From contig CAWBZX010000024.1 in assembly GCA_963793295.1 (NCBI GenBank), forward strand, positions 202,503 to 266,502: DNA of 64,000 bases. The letters run 5' to 3'. Below, one piece after another: positions 54,050 to 63,038 of this stretch. Both the position numbers and the translations under genes were made by a program. This DNA is from JAHDHW01 sp963793295 (GTDB lineage Bacteria > Bacteroidota > Bacteroidia > Chitinophagales > Saprospiraceae). Under the pieces are notes generated by a model. The model did not search any database, was not told the DNA's origin, and saw nothing but the letters and a program-made list of their open reading frames with translations. The first letter of the stretch is position 1. Every line of letters begins with the position of its first letter.

Positions 54050-55300
54050 ATGAAGTCAATTTTTACAGCTCTTTTAGTTTTATTATTTGGTTTAAATTAT
54101 TCCTTTTCTCAGGGTTGTATCCCCGATTATATTGTTTTATCTACGCAATCTCAAGTAGATAGTTTTTCAATAAATTACCCAGGTTGTTCCATAATCGAAG
54201 GAGATATATTTATCTCTGACTCGGATATAACTAATCTGGATGGACTAATACAATTGGATTCTATAGGAGGAAACCTCTTTATGGATAATAATAATGATCT
54301 GGCTAGTCTGCAGGGATTGCAAAATCTTACTTTCATTGGAGGGTACCTCCAAATTGAAGATATGCCCATACTTACAACGCTTTCCGGATTGGAAAACCTT
54401 ATTTCAATTGAAGGCAACGTCCGAATTGAAAGCATGGAGTCGCTTACTTCTTTTTCAGGATTAGAAAGCTTAATCACTATTGGAGGATATTTTCGAACGA
54501 GAGAAATGTTATCACTAGCCTCTTTTTCGGGCTTAAATGTACTCACGTCTATTGGCCAAACTTTGGAAATTGAAGCTAATCCATCCTTAACCAGTTTATT
54601 TGGATTGGATTCTTTGGAGTCTATAGGTGATAATCTTAAAATTAGAGATAATCCCTCGCTAATATCTCTTGCTGGATTAGATAATGTTGCCTTTATAGGA
54701 GGAGATTTAAGTCTGTCAATGAATCCATCATTGACGGAAATAACAAACTTAGGATCTCTAGTTTCGATTGGTGGAGTATTTTATATTTCTTCGACACTTT
54801 TACTGACTAATCTATCTGGTTTGGAATCATTGATTTCTGTAGGGGGAGATTTAGTCATAAGTGGACACCCTTTACTGACTAATCTATCTGGTTTGGAATC
54901 ATTGATTTCTATTGGGGGAGATTTAGACATAAGGGGAAATCCTTTACTGACCAATCTATCTGGTCTGGAATCATTGATTTCTATTGAAGGAGATCTACAC
55001 ATAAAAGAAAATCCTTTATTAATTGATTTAAATGGTCTGGAATCATTGATTTCTATTGGGGGAAGTCTAGACATAAGAGAAAATCCTTTATTAATTAATT
55101 TAGATGGACTGGAATCATTGATTTCTATAGGGGGAAGTCTGTACATAATCAAAAATCCTTTATTAATTAATTTAAATGGCTTGGAATCATTGATTTCTAT
55201 TGGGGGAATTCTGTACATAAGAGAAAATCTTTTATTAATTAATTTAGATGGGCTGGAATCATTAACTTCTGTAGTAGGAGAAATTAAAATACAAGATTAA
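54050..55300 (+). CDS. Fragment of paralogue 1: signal peptide and repeat domain
   Basis: The open part from ATG 54050 (an ATG at 54023 is in frame but adds a poor extension) has 416 residues. A signal peptide (MKSIFTALLVLLFG, ending SFSQ) is followed by about 16 repeats of 23-24 residues on the theme 'LxGLESLISIGGDLxIxxNP', like the receptor L-domain and bacterial leucine-rich repeats with beta-solenoid form. The last seven units are nearly identical at the DNA level. The frame ends early because of a +1 shift near 55297. Confidence 0.65.
   Translation: MKSIFTALLVLLFGLNYSFSQGCIPDYIVLSTQSQVDSFSINYPGCSIIEGDIFISDSDITNLDGLIQLDSIGGNLFMDNNNDLASLQGLQNLTFIGGYLQIEDMPILTTLSGLENLISIEGNVRIESMESLTSFSGLESLITIGGYFRTREMLSLASFSGLNVLTSIGQTLEIEANPSLTSLFGLDSLESIGDNLKIRDNPSLISLAGLDNVAFIGGDLSLSMNPSLTEITNLGSLVSIGGVFYISSTLLLTNLSGLESLISVGGDLVISGHPLLTNLSGLESLISIGGDLDIRGNPLLTNLSGLESLISIEGDLHIKENPLLIDLNGLESLISIGGSLDIRENPLLINLDGLESLISIGGSLYIIKNPLLINLNGLESLISIGGILYIRENLLLINLDGLESLTSVVGEIKIQD
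54800..55290 (+). repeat. 72-base tandem repeat array inside paralogue 1
   Basis: Seven near-identical 72-base units (24 codons). For example, the same TACTGAC-type segment recurs at 54802, 54874 and 54946. Such an array can gain or lose units by slippage or recombination without changing frame. Confidence 0.8.
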
Positions 55301-55444
55301 TGAGACCCTTACTTCTTTGTTTGGAATACGTAACCTTGATTTTAATACTATTACAGCAGTAAGGATTACGGATAACTCCAACCTATTGACTTGTCATATA
55401 CCTTTGCTTTGTAATTATTGGAACAATCTAAATGAATTATATAT

Positions 55445-56398
55445 TTGGGATCTAATGCTCTTGGATGCAATACCATTGATGAAGTAGTATTCAGTTGTGG
55501 CTTTTCAAATAGAGTATATTTCTCTATTTTTATTGATTATAATGAAAATCAGTTACAGGATGAAGGAGAACCCTTTTATTCAGATGCATCAATAAATATA
55601 AGCCCAGAAGATTTGATTTTTTACGGAAATTCTTTGAATCACTCCTTGGGCTTTCTTGAAGATGGAACATATAACTTTGACTTCGAATTGTCTAGTAACC
55701 CTAATTGGGAGTTGACCACTAATCCATCATCTTTCACACTAGATGTTGGCAATGGCTCCAGTGATACACTTTATTTTGGAATTACAGCGATTAACGATAT
55801 CTCTGATGTGAATTCCATCATCACGGCTCCGCCTGCTCGTTGCAATGAATTTGTTATTTTCGATGTCATCACGCATAACCAGGGAACTACAATTGCCGAT
55901 GGAATCCTTTGGTTACAAATCGACGATGATATCCTTGAAGTTGAATACATTGATCCGCCAGATACGATTGTTGCCCCAAATCAATATGGTTGGTATTTTA
56001 CCGACTTGTATCCGGGAGCAACTTTTCACAGACAAATTGATCTCAAAATACCAGGCGATCCTGGCGAAGAATTATATTTCAATTCTTGGGTGAATTATAC
56101 AGATGTGAATGGGGAACATGCAGCTGATCGTTTTAATTACATCACCGAAGTACAATGCTCATTTGATCCCAATGACAAGTTGGTTAATCCAGTTTTTCCA
56201 AATAACTATGCTTTGATGGGCGAAGATCTCGTTTACACGATCCGTTTTCAAAATACCGGAAATGCGGAAGCTTACGATGTCATCATCCGCGATACTTTGG
56301 ATGAAAATCTGGATCCAGCAACTTTCAAAGTGATCAGCTCCAGCCATGAAGAAGTGTTGAGTACGAGCTTGGCTGAAGGGAAGTATTTAGACATTTAA
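55445..56398 (+). CDS. Fragment of paralogue 1: DUF11-like middle domain
   Basis: Open from about 55452 in the true protein sense (a TTG at 55445 is only nominal). It encodes the end of the cap after the repeats ('GCNTIDEVVFSCG'), a beta domain ('YFSIFIDYNENQLQDEGE'), a conserved-repeat domain ('RCNEFVIFDVITHNQGTTIADG') and 'CSFDPNDKLVNPVFPNNYAL' with 'GEDLVYTIRFQNTGNAEAYDV', as in paralogue 2. It is cut by a +1 shift near 56390. Confidence 0.6.
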   Translation: MGSNALGCNTIDEVVFSCGFSNRVYFSIFIDYNENQLQDEGEPFYSDASINISPEDLIFYGNSLNHSLGFLEDGTYNFDFELSSNPNWELTTNPSSFTLDVGNGSSDTLYFGITAINDISDVNSIITAPPARCNEFVIFDVITHNQGTTIADGILWLQIDDDILEVEYIDPPDTIVAPNQYGWYFTDLYPGATFHRQIDLKIPGDPGEELYFNSWVNYTDVNGEHAADRFNYITEVQCSFDPNDKLVNPVFPNNYALMGEDLVYTIRFQNTGNAEAYDVIIRDTLDENLDPATFKVISSSHEEVLSTSLAEGKYLDI

Positions 56399-56403
56399 TT
56401 TTC

Positions 56404-57000
56404 ATGATATTTATTTGCCGGATAGCACAAGTAATTTTGAAGGAAGCCAGGGTTATGTGGCTTATCGCATCAAAACTCTTGGAAGGAATTCCTGAGGAGA
56501 CGGTGATCAATAATTCCGCAGGAATCTATTTTGATTTCAATCCACCGGTTTTGACGAATACCACAGAAAACATCATGCTTTCCACTTTTGATTATGATGA
56601 AGATGGCTTTGAGTTATTCGTCGATTGCGATGACAATAATCCGGACATCAATCCTGACGCGGAAGAAATCCCAAACAATGGCATCGATGAAGATTGTGAT
56701 GGCGAAGATTTGATTGTTGGAATCGATGATTTAGTCAAAGCTCGAATTCAAATATTCCCAAATCCAACGACAGGAATGGTTTCCATCCATCTTCCACAAA
56801 ACCTTACAAACGCTGATCTGGAAATAAAAGACTACTCCGGAAAATCGATTTTAAAGCAACAATTAGAAAATGAAACGGATATAAATTTAAACAACTTCTC
56901 CTCAGGCATTTATTTTCTTTTGATTCAATCGGAAGAATCTAGTCTGGATGGAAAAACTGGTGAAGTTTTAGATTTAATAACAAAAAATATACGGTCATGA
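56404..57000 (+). CDS. Fragment of paralogue 1: MopE-like motif and T9SS tail
   Basis: Protein-like from about 56482. 'VINNSAGIYFDFNPPVLTNTT', a MopE-type metal-binding motif ('DGFELFVDCDDNNPDINPDA', 'EIPNNGIDEDCDG') and a type A T9SS domain ('IQIFPNPTTGMVSIHLP', 'FSSGIYFLLIQ'). The nominal frame runs past the ancestral stop at 56971 because of a last +1 shift near 56938, and overlaps the start of paralogue 2. Confidence 0.55.
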   Translation: MIFICRIAQVILKEARVMWLIASKLLEGIPEETVINNSAGIYFDFNPPVLTNTTENIMLSTFDYDEDGFELFVDCDDNNPDINPDAEEIPNNGIDEDCDGEDLIVGIDDLVKARIQIFPNPTTGMVSIHLPQNLTNADLEIKDYSGKSILKQQLENETDINLNNFSSGIYFLLIQSEESSLDGKTGEVLDLITKNIRS

Positions 57001-57104
57001 ACCCCAAATGCTACTTACTTTTGATTTGTTTTTTCTACTCTCAGTTTATTTCTGCGCAATGCCCAACAGGGGATATCCATTTTAACACTCAAGGAGCAAA
57101 TTGA
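56997..57104 (+). pseudogene. Detached signal-peptide start of paralogue 2
   Basis: ATG 56997 opens MNPKCYLLLICFFYSQFISAQ, a signal peptide, followed by 'CPTGDI'. The frame stops at 57104. One base extra near 57081 moves it off the body frame, where 'LTLKEQIDSFLIDYPNC' continues. The start matches that of paralogue 3 (MNPKCYLLLICI) almost exactly. Confidence 0.7.
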
Positions 57105-57183
57105 TAGTTTTTTAATCGATTATCCGAATTGTACTGATTTTCCAGGAAGTATAGATATTGATGGATATACTTCTATTACAAAC

Positions 57184-60100
57184 TTGGATGGTTTGCAAAA
57201 CCTTACATCTATAGTCGGTGATCTTGAATTATCAGAAAATTATAATTTATCAAACTTCTCAGGTTTGGAAAGCATTATTTCAGTAGGTGGTCTTTTAAAA
57301 TTTTACAAATGTCCTTTATTAGAAAACTTAAACGTACTTGAAAATATTGATACCATTGGACAAACTTTACATATCCAATATAATAATTCGTTATCAAGTC
57401 TTACTGGAATTGAAAACATAAGCTCCATTGGAAGTTTATCACTTTATAAAAACAATGCACTAACGAGCTTAATAGAACTAAATAATATAACTAACTTAAG
57501 TTATTTAGGCATTAGTAATAATGATGCATTAACAAATCTTTCAGGATTAGAAAACATCATTTCTGTTGATGGGGATTTAAATATATCAGGTAACGATGCT
57601 CTTACAAGCTTAGAAGCATTAGAGAATCTAACTTTTGTAGGTGAAGACTTGGAAATATCAAGTAACGACGTTTTAACAAACCTTACTGGATTTGAAAACC
57701 TTAACATTATTGGTAATAGATTAGATATCCACAATAATGATACTTTATCAAGTCTTGCAGGACTAGAAAATGTTAATTCTATTGGGGAGTGGTTAAGAAT
57801 AGAAAATAATGATGCATTAACAAATCTTATCGGATTAGAGAATATTCTTTCATTAGGGAGATATTTAGCTATTCATGATAATGATGCATTAACAAGTCTT
57901 ACAGGTTTGGAAAACCTTGATTCTGTTGGAGGGGAAGTTTCTATCAATAACAACGTAGCTTTAACCAACGTGAATGGGCTTGAGAATCTTAATGTCGTTG
58001 GAGGAAATTCGAATGCTGTAGGATGGAGTTTTTATATTAAAGACAACAATTCATTGGCGGATTTGGCAGGTTTAGAGAATCTTAATAAAATCGCTGGATG
58101 GTTAATTATAGAAGATAACGAAGCTTTAGAAACCTTGACGGGGCTTAATAGTTTATTAAGTATTGGTGGATTATCTATTGAATATAATGATGCTTTAACT
58201 AGCCTAAGTGGGCTGGATAATCTTAATTCTGTAGGTGGGTGGTTAGTAATTGAAAATAATGATGCTTTAATAAACCTTTCAGGATTGGAGAGTCTTGATT
58301 CAGTGGGTGGAGATTTAAGAATTAGAAGTAATGATGGTTTAATAAATCTTACAGGCCTGGAGGGTTTTTCTACTTTAGGCGGTGAGTTCAGAATTAATAA
58401 TAATGCTTTAACAAATTTGGCAATGTTTGAAAATCTTGATTCTATCGGTGGGAATCTTCGTATTTCGGGCGATGCATTATTAAGTCTGGAAGGGCTTGAG
58501 TATCTTAACGCTATAGGTGGGCAATTACGGATTGAGGGCAGCGATGCATTAACAAATCTGACAGGGTTGGATAATCTTAATTTTATAGGTGGGAGTGTCT
58601 ATATTGCAGAAAACGATGATTTGGCTAGTTTGACAGGACTGGAAAATCTAACTTCTATAGGTGGGTATTTGAGTATATTTAATAACAATAGTTTGTCCAT
58701 TTGTTCGACCCCGGCTGTTTGTGATTTTATTTTAAATAGTACTGGCTCAGCTAGTGTTTCTAATAATGATCCGGGTTGCAATGATGAATTTGAAATATTA
58801 AATAATTGTGGAGGAATGGGGGTAGTTCACTATCCAATATTTTATGACTTGAACCAAAATGGATTTCAGGAAAGTGAAGAACCTTTTTTATCATTCGCAA
58901 GCGTACTCATTGAACCGTTGGGTTTAATAGGTTACGGTAATTCGACAAATGGTGGTCTAAAACATTTATACCTTGGGGATTATACCATTTCTTATAATCA
59001 AAATGCTACCCCACTTTGGGAGCTAACCACTGATTCTGCTTCCTTTGATTTTACATTGGATTCGCTCAACTATGTTGACACGGTTTCCTTTGGGCTATAT
59101 CCTACAATGAATATTCCTAATGTAAAAGTAGCCATGGTCAATAGTCAGCCTCGTTGTAATGAGTTTGTGACCTTTGATATTTTGGCTATCAATGAAGGGA
59201 CCACCATTGCTGATGGAACCTTGTGGTTGACAGTTGATGAAAACATTCTGGATGTCAATTACATTGATCCTCCGGATACCCTTGCTCCTCCCAATCGATA
59301 TGGATGGCACTTTACGGATTTATATCCTGGGCAGGTCGTCAAAAAGCAAATCAGTCTACAGTTTCCAGGGCCACCTGCTTTTCCAATTGGAGACTTTTTG
59401 ACCTTTGAAACACAGGTTTTTTATTCAGATATCAATGGACCTAATGGCTCTGACAAATTAGTTCAAAGCATTGAAGTACTTTGTTCCTTTGATCCCAATG
59501 ACAAATTAGTACAGCCTGTTTTCCCTAATAATTATGCTTTGATCGGTGAAGATTTGATTTATACCATTCGCTTCCAAAACACTGGCAATGCAGAAGCTTA
59601 TGATGTGATCATTAAGGATTTGCTTGATCCAAATCTGGATTTATCTACTTTTCGATACATCACCAGCAGCCATGAATCAGTGTTGAGCACCTTTTTGAAA
59701 GGCAACCAACTCACTTTTGAATTCAGAAATATTTTCCTGCCGGACAGTACTTCCAATTTTGATGAAAGCCAGGGTTATGTTATGTATAGTATACAAGCCA
59801 AAGATGACATTGATGAAGAAACAATCATCAACAATACCGCTAACATTTTCTTTGACTATAATCCCGCGGTGATTACCAATACCACAGAAAATGTTATGCT
59901 TTCCACTTTCGATTTTGACGAAGACAATTATGAACTCTGGATCGACTGCGATGACATGAATGCCAACATTAATCCTGATGCAACTGAGATACCTTATAAT
60001 GGAATTAACGAAGATTGTGATGAAGCGACTTTGGATGATGACCTTGATCAGGATGGATTTGGCATTGCTGATGACTGTGATGATTTGAATGCCGATGTCA

Positions 60101-60549
60101 ATCCCAACGCCACAGAAATTCCATACAATGGTATTGATGATGATTGTGATGGATGGACTTTGGATGATGATTTTGATCAAGATGGTTTTGGCATTGCAGA
60201 AGACTGCGACGATGAAAACTCAGCGATCAATCCCAACGCAGAAGAAATACCGAATAACGGCATCGATGAAGATTGCGATGGCGAGGATATGATCGTTGGC
60301 GTAGCTAATTTGTCAAACTTAGCTATTGAAATTTACCCGAATCCAACGACAGGAATCGTTTCCATCAAACTTCCTGAAGAGCTTGCCAACGCAGCATTAG
60401 AAATAAAAGACTACTCCGGAAAATCTATTTTAAAGCAAAACCTTGAAAAAGAAACGGATATAAATCTAAGCAACTTCTCCTCAGGTCTCTATTTTCTATT
60501 AATTCAAACCGATGAATTAGTATGGATGGAAAAACTGGTGAAGTTTTAG
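57184..60549 (+). CDS. Tandem paralogue 2: T9SS leucine-rich-repeat-like protein (body)
   Basis: The product frame has 1121 residues from the first usable start; the true body frame begins near 57082. About 20 repeats of 23-24 residues ('LTNLSGLENIISVDGDLNIS' type) run to about residue 500. Then a cysteine-bearing cap ('CSTPAVCDFILNSTGSAS'), a beta domain, a DUF11-like domain ('CSFDPNDKLVQPVFPNNYAL') and three MopE-like units ('DCDDMNANINPDATEIP', 'DCDDLNADVNPNATEIP', 'DCDDENSAINPNAEEIP'), then a type A T9SS tail ('IEIYPNPTTGIVSIKLP', 'FSSGLYFLLIQ', ending KLVKF). Likely a surface or secreted calcium-binding adhesin or matrix protein. Unlike paralogue 1 only its first 30 residues are out of frame. 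Confidence 0.75.
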   Translation: MDGLQNLTSIVGDLELSENYNLSNFSGLESIISVGGLLKFYKCPLLENLNVLENIDTIGQTLHIQYNNSLSSLTGIENISSIGSLSLYKNNALTSLIELNNITNLSYLGISNNDALTNLSGLENIISVDGDLNISGNDALTSLEALENLTFVGEDLEISSNDVLTNLTGFENLNIIGNRLDIHNNDTLSSLAGLENVNSIGEWLRIENNDALTNLIGLENILSLGRYLAIHDNDALTSLTGLENLDSVGGEVSINNNVALTNVNGLENLNVVGGNSNAVGWSFYIKDNNSLADLAGLENLNKIAGWLIIEDNEALETLTGLNSLLSIGGLSIEYNDALTSLSGLDNLNSVGGWLVIENNDALINLSGLESLDSVGGDLRIRSNDGLINLTGLEGFSTLGGEFRINNNALTNLAMFENLDSIGGNLRISGDALLSLEGLEYLNAIGGQLRIEGSDALTNLTGLDNLNFIGGSVYIAENDDLASLTGLENLTSIGGYLSIFNNNSLSICSTPAVCDFILNSTGSASVSNNDPGCNDEFEILNNCGGMGVVHYPIFYDLNQNGFQESEEPFLSFASVLIEPLGLIGYGNSTNGGLKHLYLGDYTISYNQNATPLWELTTDSASFDFTLDSLNYVDTVSFGLYPTMNIPNVKVAMVNSQPRCNEFVTFDILAINEGTTIADGTLWLTVDENILDVNYIDPPDTLAPPNRYGWHFTDLYPGQVVKKQISLQFPGPPAFPIGDFLTFETQVFYSDINGPNGSDKLVQSIEVLCSFDPNDKLVQPVFPNNYALIGEDLIYTIRFQNTGNAEAYDVIIKDLLDPNLDLSTFRYITSSHESVLSTFLKGNQLTFEFRNIFLPDSTSNFDESQGYVMYSIQAKDDIDEETIINNTANIFFDYNPAVITNTTENVMLSTFDFDEDNYELWIDCDDMNANINPDATEIPYNGINEDCDEATLDDDLDQDGFGIADDCDDLNADVNPNATEIPYNGIDDDCDGWTLDDDFDQDGFGIAEDCDDENSAINPNAEEIPNNGIDEDCDGEDMIVGVANLSNLAIEIYPNPTTGIVSIKLPEELANAALEIKDYSGKSILKQNLEKETDINLSNFSSGLYFLLIQTDELVWMEKLVKF

Positions 60550-60575
60550 ATTATTATAACAAAAAATATACGGTT

Positions 60576-63038
60576 ATGAACCCCAAATGCTATTTACTAC
60601 TAATTTGTATTCTTAGTTTACCTTCTTTGACAAACGGGCAAACTTATTATGTCAAAGCCAATGGAACCGGAGACGGATCGAGCTGGGCTAACGCCAGTGG
60701 TGATTTACAAGCTATAATCAACGAAGCCAATCCAGGAGACGATATTTGGATCGCAGAAGGTACTTATTTTCCTACTGAATGTTTGTTGGGGAATTGTAAT
60801 GATTCGACTGATTTTTCTTTCAGTTTCCCTTTTGATAGTATCACTTTATATGGTGGATTTCCAAGTTCCGGGGATCCAAACTGGCAAGATCGAGATTGGG
60901 ATCTTTACCCCACTATTTTAAGTGGAAATACAGGTGATCCCAACAGTGATTTGGACAATGTCAAAAATGTCGTTAGAAGTTTATATATACTTTTGGATGG
61001 GTTAATTGTTTCAGATGCTAAAAGAGAGGGCATTTATTCTGATGGTAATGATGGTAATTTTCAATTATTTAACTGCTGGGTGAGGAATAATCAAAGGGAC
61101 GGTATCCGTACCTATGGAGATTTTGCGCATCTAACAAATTGCAAAATTAACGATAATCAAGGGCATGGTATAGATACCGAAGCAAGTATCAAATTGACAA
61201 ATTGCCAGGTAAGCGGTAATAAAGACGATGGCATTTACGCCGAAGATGCCAATCTTGAATTAATAAATTGCGAGATAAGTAATAATCAAGGAAGAGGTGC
61301 CTATTGTTATTGGGGTAAAGTAGAATTAACAAATTGCGAGGTAAGTAATAATCAAGAGAACGGCATTGGTGTTGGGGATGGAACTCTATATTTATATTAT
61401 TGTAGGTTTTCATATAACGTTGGGAGAATAGCCTCAACTTCCAATTATGATGATGACTCGCGAATTGATTTTAACAACTGTATTTTTGAATATAATGGTG
61501 GAGGTATAATATCCGACATTATTTCTGGGTATAATTCTCTATTTATTGGTAATACGACTGACTATGGTGGAGCGATCTATGGAAGAAGTGCTACTAAAAT
61601 CAGGAATTGTACTTTTGTTAATAATTCAGCGGATATTAAGGGCGCGGCTATCTTTAGTAAAGAAGAGATGGATATAACTAATTGTATTTTTTGGGGAAAT
61701 AATTCTACTGGAACAGCTAAAACTATTGATTGTAACCCTACTGATGAAAATTTCATTAGTTATGTTTTAACCGATCATGCCGATTGTGAAAGCCTGGGTA
61801 CCAATATTACCTGTGGTGATGGAATGATATTTAATGCTGACGATCCTTTTGTCTCTATTGCTACTGAAGATTTTCAATTACATACCAATTCACAAGCGAT
61901 CAATGCAGGAGAGAATTATTATTTTAGTCCAACAACTAAAGATTTAGGCGGTTTTCCAAGATTACAAAGTGGTATTATTGATATCGGAGCTTATGAATAC
62001 AACAGTTGTTCTTTTTATTTTTTCAGGCAATCTGAAGTTGATAGTTTGCCAATTAATTATCCTGCATTAGACTCAGTAAGCTGTGATGTTTTTATCCAAT
62101 CAGGAAATGAAGACCCCATCACTAACTTAGAGAGTTTTAATCAAATAAAGGCCATCAAAGGGTTTTTATGGATAGAAAAAAGTAATAACATTAGTAATCT
62201 AGCAGGCTTAGAAAATCTTGTTGAAATCGGAGGTTTTTTGCATCTGGAAGGAAACCAAGAACTTTCCCAAATTGATTCATTACATAATCTAGCATCTATT
62301 GGTCAGGATTGTAACTTTGTCAACAATCCTAATTTAGGGTCTGTTGAAGGATTAAAAAACCTTTCTAATGTCGGTGGGAAATTAAATTTTGAAAACAACG
62401 AGAGTCTTGGCAACCTTAATGGTTTTGAGAATCTGTCCATTATCGGAGGGTATTTAAATATAGAAAACAACCAGAGTCTTAGTAATCTTAATGGATTAGA
62501 GAATCTTTTTGATGTTGGAGGGTATCTATATATAACAAACAACAAGAATCTAAGTAACCTTAACGGTTTTGATAATCTCACCCAAATTGGTGGTAGATTA
62601 TCTATAACTTCCAACGATGGTCTTAATATTATCAATGGTTTTGAGAATCTCACCGAAATTAGTGATCATCTCTATATAAGCAACAATGAAAACCTTAGTG
62701 ATATTAATGGTTTTAATAGCCTAATAACAATTGGGGGAGATAACAGCTATATAGTTGATAATGGTACTTTAATGTCTATAAAAGCCTTTGATAGCCTGTT
62801 CAACTTTGGATATCTCAGAATCAAGTCAAACGATGCGTTAATTAATATTGATGTTTTTAGTGGTTTAACTGAGATTAATGGTTCATTAGAAATTAGTAGT
62901 AACGCAAACCTAAATAATCTAGATAATTTTGAAAACATCACCAAAATTTATGGTGCCTTAAGCATTGGAGGAACGATAGTCTTAACAATCTTAGTGGATT
63001 GGAGAATCTTACACAAATTGGAAGTTCTCTTTCTTTAG
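60576..63038 (+). CDS. Tandem paralogue 3: beta-helix plus leucine-rich-repeat-like protein (N-terminal fragment)
   Basis: Started at ATG 60576 (820 residues), which gives the same signal peptide as paralogue 2; an upstream in-frame ATG at 60522 only re-reads the end of that gene in another frame. A choice-of-anchor-Q-type beta-helix (about 20-475; 'TYYVKANGTGDGSSWANA', 'GDDIWIAEGTYFPT', 'RNCTFVNNSAD', 'LGGFPRLQSGIIDIGAYEY') is fused to the same L-domain-like repeats as in paralogues 1 and 2. A one-base deletion near 62970 ('LSIGG', then NDSLNNLSGLENLTQIG in the next frame) breaks the frame. Confidence 0.7.
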   Translation: MNPKCYLLLICILSLPSLTNGQTYYVKANGTGDGSSWANASGDLQAIINEANPGDDIWIAEGTYFPTECLLGNCNDSTDFSFSFPFDSITLYGGFPSSGDPNWQDRDWDLYPTILSGNTGDPNSDLDNVKNVVRSLYILLDGLIVSDAKREGIYSDGNDGNFQLFNCWVRNNQRDGIRTYGDFAHLTNCKINDNQGHGIDTEASIKLTNCQVSGNKDDGIYAEDANLELINCEISNNQGRGAYCYWGKVELTNCEVSNNQENGIGVGDGTLYLYYCRFSYNVGRIASTSNYDDDSRIDFNNCIFEYNGGGIISDIISGYNSLFIGNTTDYGGAIYGRSATKIRNCTFVNNSADIKGAAIFSKEEMDITNCIFWGNNSTGTAKTIDCNPTDENFISYVLTDHADCESLGTNITCGDGMIFNADDPFVSIATEDFQLHTNSQAINAGENYYFSPTTKDLGGFPRLQSGIIDIGAYEYNSCSFYFFRQSEVDSLPINYPALDSVSCDVFIQSGNEDPITNLESFNQIKAIKGFLWIEKSNNISNLAGLENLVEIGGFLHLEGNQELSQIDSLHNLASIGQDCNFVNNPNLGSVEGLKNLSNVGGKLNFENNESLGNLNGFENLSIIGGYLNIENNQSLSNLNGLENLFDVGGYLYITNNKNLSNLNGFDNLTQIGGRLSITSNDGLNIINGFENLTEISDHLYISNNENLSDINGFNSLITIGGDNSYIVDNGTLMSIKAFDSLFNFGYLRIKSNDALINIDVFSGLTEINGSLEISSNANLNNLDNFENITKIYGALSIGGTIVLTILVDWRILHKLEVLFL

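Larger units (their letters stand above)
54050..56971 (+). pseudogene. Tandem paralogue 1: frameshifted T9SS leucine-rich-repeat-like protein (full span)
   Basis: Comparison with its neighbour paralogues shows one ancestral gene from ATG 54050 to TAG 56971, now broken into several frames. Shifts: +1 near 55297 (after 'IKIQD'; the next frame continues NETLTSLFGIRNLDF), -1 or +2 near 55452 (then NALGCNTIDE), +1 near 56390 (then TFNFHDIYLPDSTSNF), +1 near 56481 (then EGIPEETVINN) and +1 near 56938 (then VWMEKLVKF and stop). All segments keep protein-like sequence with no other lesions, so the shifts are recent, or they are errors in the assembly. The ancestral product had a signal peptide, L-domain-like repeats, a DUF11-like domain, a MopE-type motif and a type A T9SS tail. 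Confidence 0.75.

Noticed and set aside
54781..55218. Long antisense frame on the minus strand across the repeat array
   Set aside because: It is a product of the repeat's codon pattern; it has no signals and mirrors the real coding frame.
54800..55290. Regularly spaced repeats that could be taken for a CRISPR array
   Set aside because: Units are directly tandem and in frame with a secreted protein, with no unique spacers and no cas genes.
55297..56938. Programmed +1 frameshifting in paralogue 1
   Set aside because: The sites share no slippery heptamer or stimulatory structure that I can see, and five sites in one gene would be without precedent; decay or assembly error is simpler.
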